Origin: Thiotrichaceae bacterium | GTDB taxonomy: Bacteria > Pseudomonadota > Gammaproteobacteria > Thiotrichales > Thiotrichaceae | Direction: 5' to 3' | Assembly: GCA_027030285.1 (NCBI GenBank) | Contig: JALVFC010000533.1 | Location: 1-6,876, forward strand | Length of the DNA stretch: 6,876 nucleotides | Shown here: piece by piece, positions 6,320 to 6,876 of the stretch | Layout: the number at the start of each line of letters is the position of its first letter | Position numbering within the stretch: the first letter of the stretch is position 1 | Program-made: the position numbers and the translations under genes | Notes under the pieces: generated by a model | What the model was told of the DNA's origin: nothing | The model's database searches: none | Seen by the model: only the letters and a program-made list of their open reading frames with translations

Positions 6320-6349
6320 ATTATAGAGGCTTATTGGTGCTGATGTAAA
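6320..6349 (-). promoter_or_regulatory. Sigma-70 type promoter of yceD-rpmF
   Basis: On the minus strand TTTACA (6349-6344, five of six matches to TTGACA) and TATAAT (6325-6320, perfect) are separated by 18 bases. The expected start of transcription is near 6314-6312, only two to four bases before the yceD ATG. It lies in the 77-base gap between the COG3650-like gene and yceD, where no terminator hairpin was seen. Confidence 0.75.
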
Positions 6350-6387
6350 GCGATTATCGAGGTGATTCAGGAGCCTTTCAACGATAG

Positions 6388-6876
6388 TTATTTCAGTGAG
6401 ATTTTAGTCTCGTCAGGAACACTTTTTTTCAGTTTGACGGCGCGACAGCAGCCCGTTAACTCTTCACCATTAAACTCGGTTGTCACCTTGTAGGGAACAC
6501 GCAGACCACTCAGGGTATCGTAGCAGCGTCTGGAATAGGCATATTTGATAGTCATTTTCAGGTTGTTTCTGCCATTTCTACCTTTGACAACAGTTTTCAA
6601 AGCGGTGTTCCAGCGGTTTTTATCCTGCTTTTTGGCGACTATTGGTAAATCAGCCTCGTAATCACCTTTTAATACATTCATCCATTTAGGGTGAACCTGT
6701 ACCTGCCAGAAAGGAGACTTATTGCCACATTGTAAAACCCACTCTTCTTCTATTGTTGAAGACGTGTTCGCTGTTTCTTCCGTGGAAGCCGCAGTGGCAC
6801 TGCCTGATTCGTGCAGACTAACAGGTTTCTCACTGGATGTGCTACCCCCTGCTTTGGCAACGCTTTTAGTTTTTTC
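6388..6876 (-). CDS. COG3650-like envelope protein, N-terminus outside the window
   Basis: The frame is open from the window edge to TAA at 6390-6388, giving 162 residues; the start is beyond the edge. The ATG at 6681 is internal, because conserved sequence lies upstream of it in the same frame. Visible residues 1-40 are a Ser/Thr/Glu-rich, low-complexity linker. From about 45 a compact domain follows with CGNKSPFWQVQV (50-61), C118 in YSRRCYD, SGLRVPYKV (123-131) and LTGCCRAV (140-147). This G-N-x-P-F-W ... C-x-D-x-x-S-G-x-x-x-P-Y ... G-C-C pattern recalls COG3650, a family of poorly known envelope proteins and lipoproteins. The four conserved cysteines suggest disulphides and so export. The assignment is from memory of the motif pattern. 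It lies 77 bases before yceD, with that gene's own promoter between them, so it is probably a separate unit. Confidence 0.65.
   Translation of the reverse strand, partial: EKTKSVAKAGGSTSSEKPVSLHESGSATAASTEETANTSSTIEEEWVLQCGNKSPFWQVQVHPKWMNVLKGDYEADLPIVAKKQDKNRWNTALKTVVKGRNGRNNLKMTIKYAYSRRCYDTLSGLRVPYKVTTEFNGEELTGCCRAVKLKKSVPDETKISLK

Noticed and set aside
6388..6681. A complete 97-residue protein starting at the ATG at 6681
   Set aside because: The same frame stays open to the window edge, and the conserved CGNKSPFW motif lies upstream of that ATG, so it is an internal methionine.
1..6876. A defence system, CRISPR array, insertion sequence or phage remnant
   Set aside because: No spaced direct repeats, transposase, nuclease or phage motifs were seen; almost all bases are accounted for by housekeeping and surface-protein genes.

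Overview
The window carries eight genes, all read from the minus strand, so transcription runs from high to low coordinates. The core is the ribosome and lipid cluster yceD-rpmF-plsX-fabH. The sequences of L32, YceD and FabH suggest a gammaproteobacterium of moderate to low GC; I cannot name a genus from the sequence alone.

In transcription order: (1) the 3' part of a secreted or envelope protein resembling COG3650 (6388-6876, start outside the window); (2) yceD (DUF177), preceded by a good sigma-70 promoter so close to its ATG that the transcript would be almost leaderless; (3) rpmF (ribosomal protein L32, GTG start, acidic tail); (4) a 103-base gap with a promoter-like TATAAT, a GC-rich hairpin followed by a short U run, and an inverted repeat around the plsX ribosome binding site; (5) plsX; (6) fabH, with its catalytic residues intact; (7) a small CYTH/triphosphate tunnel protein with no visible Shine-Dalgarno sequence; (8) a small, very basic secreted DUF11-like protein; (9) a large, very acidic, cysteine-free secreted DUF11-type repeat protein that runs off the low-coordinate end with 688 residues visible.

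PlsX makes acyl-phosphate for phospholipid synthesis and FabH starts type II fatty acid synthesis, while L32 and probably YceD serve the large ribosomal subunit. The group therefore links ribosome production with membrane lipid synthesis, as in many bacteria. The order is not the full enterobacterial one: fabD, fabG and acpP do not follow fabH, and the CYTH gene stands there instead. After the CYTH gene the content changes to secreted surface proteins, probably a separate transcription unit.

No RNA genes, mobile elements, CRISPR arrays or attachment sites were seen, and no gene-free stretch exceeds 300 bases. I found no convincing new defence or mobile system. The items most worth following up are the paired DUF11 secreted proteins of opposite charge, the Asp-rich loops in the large one, the near-leaderless yceD promoter and the structured plsX leader.
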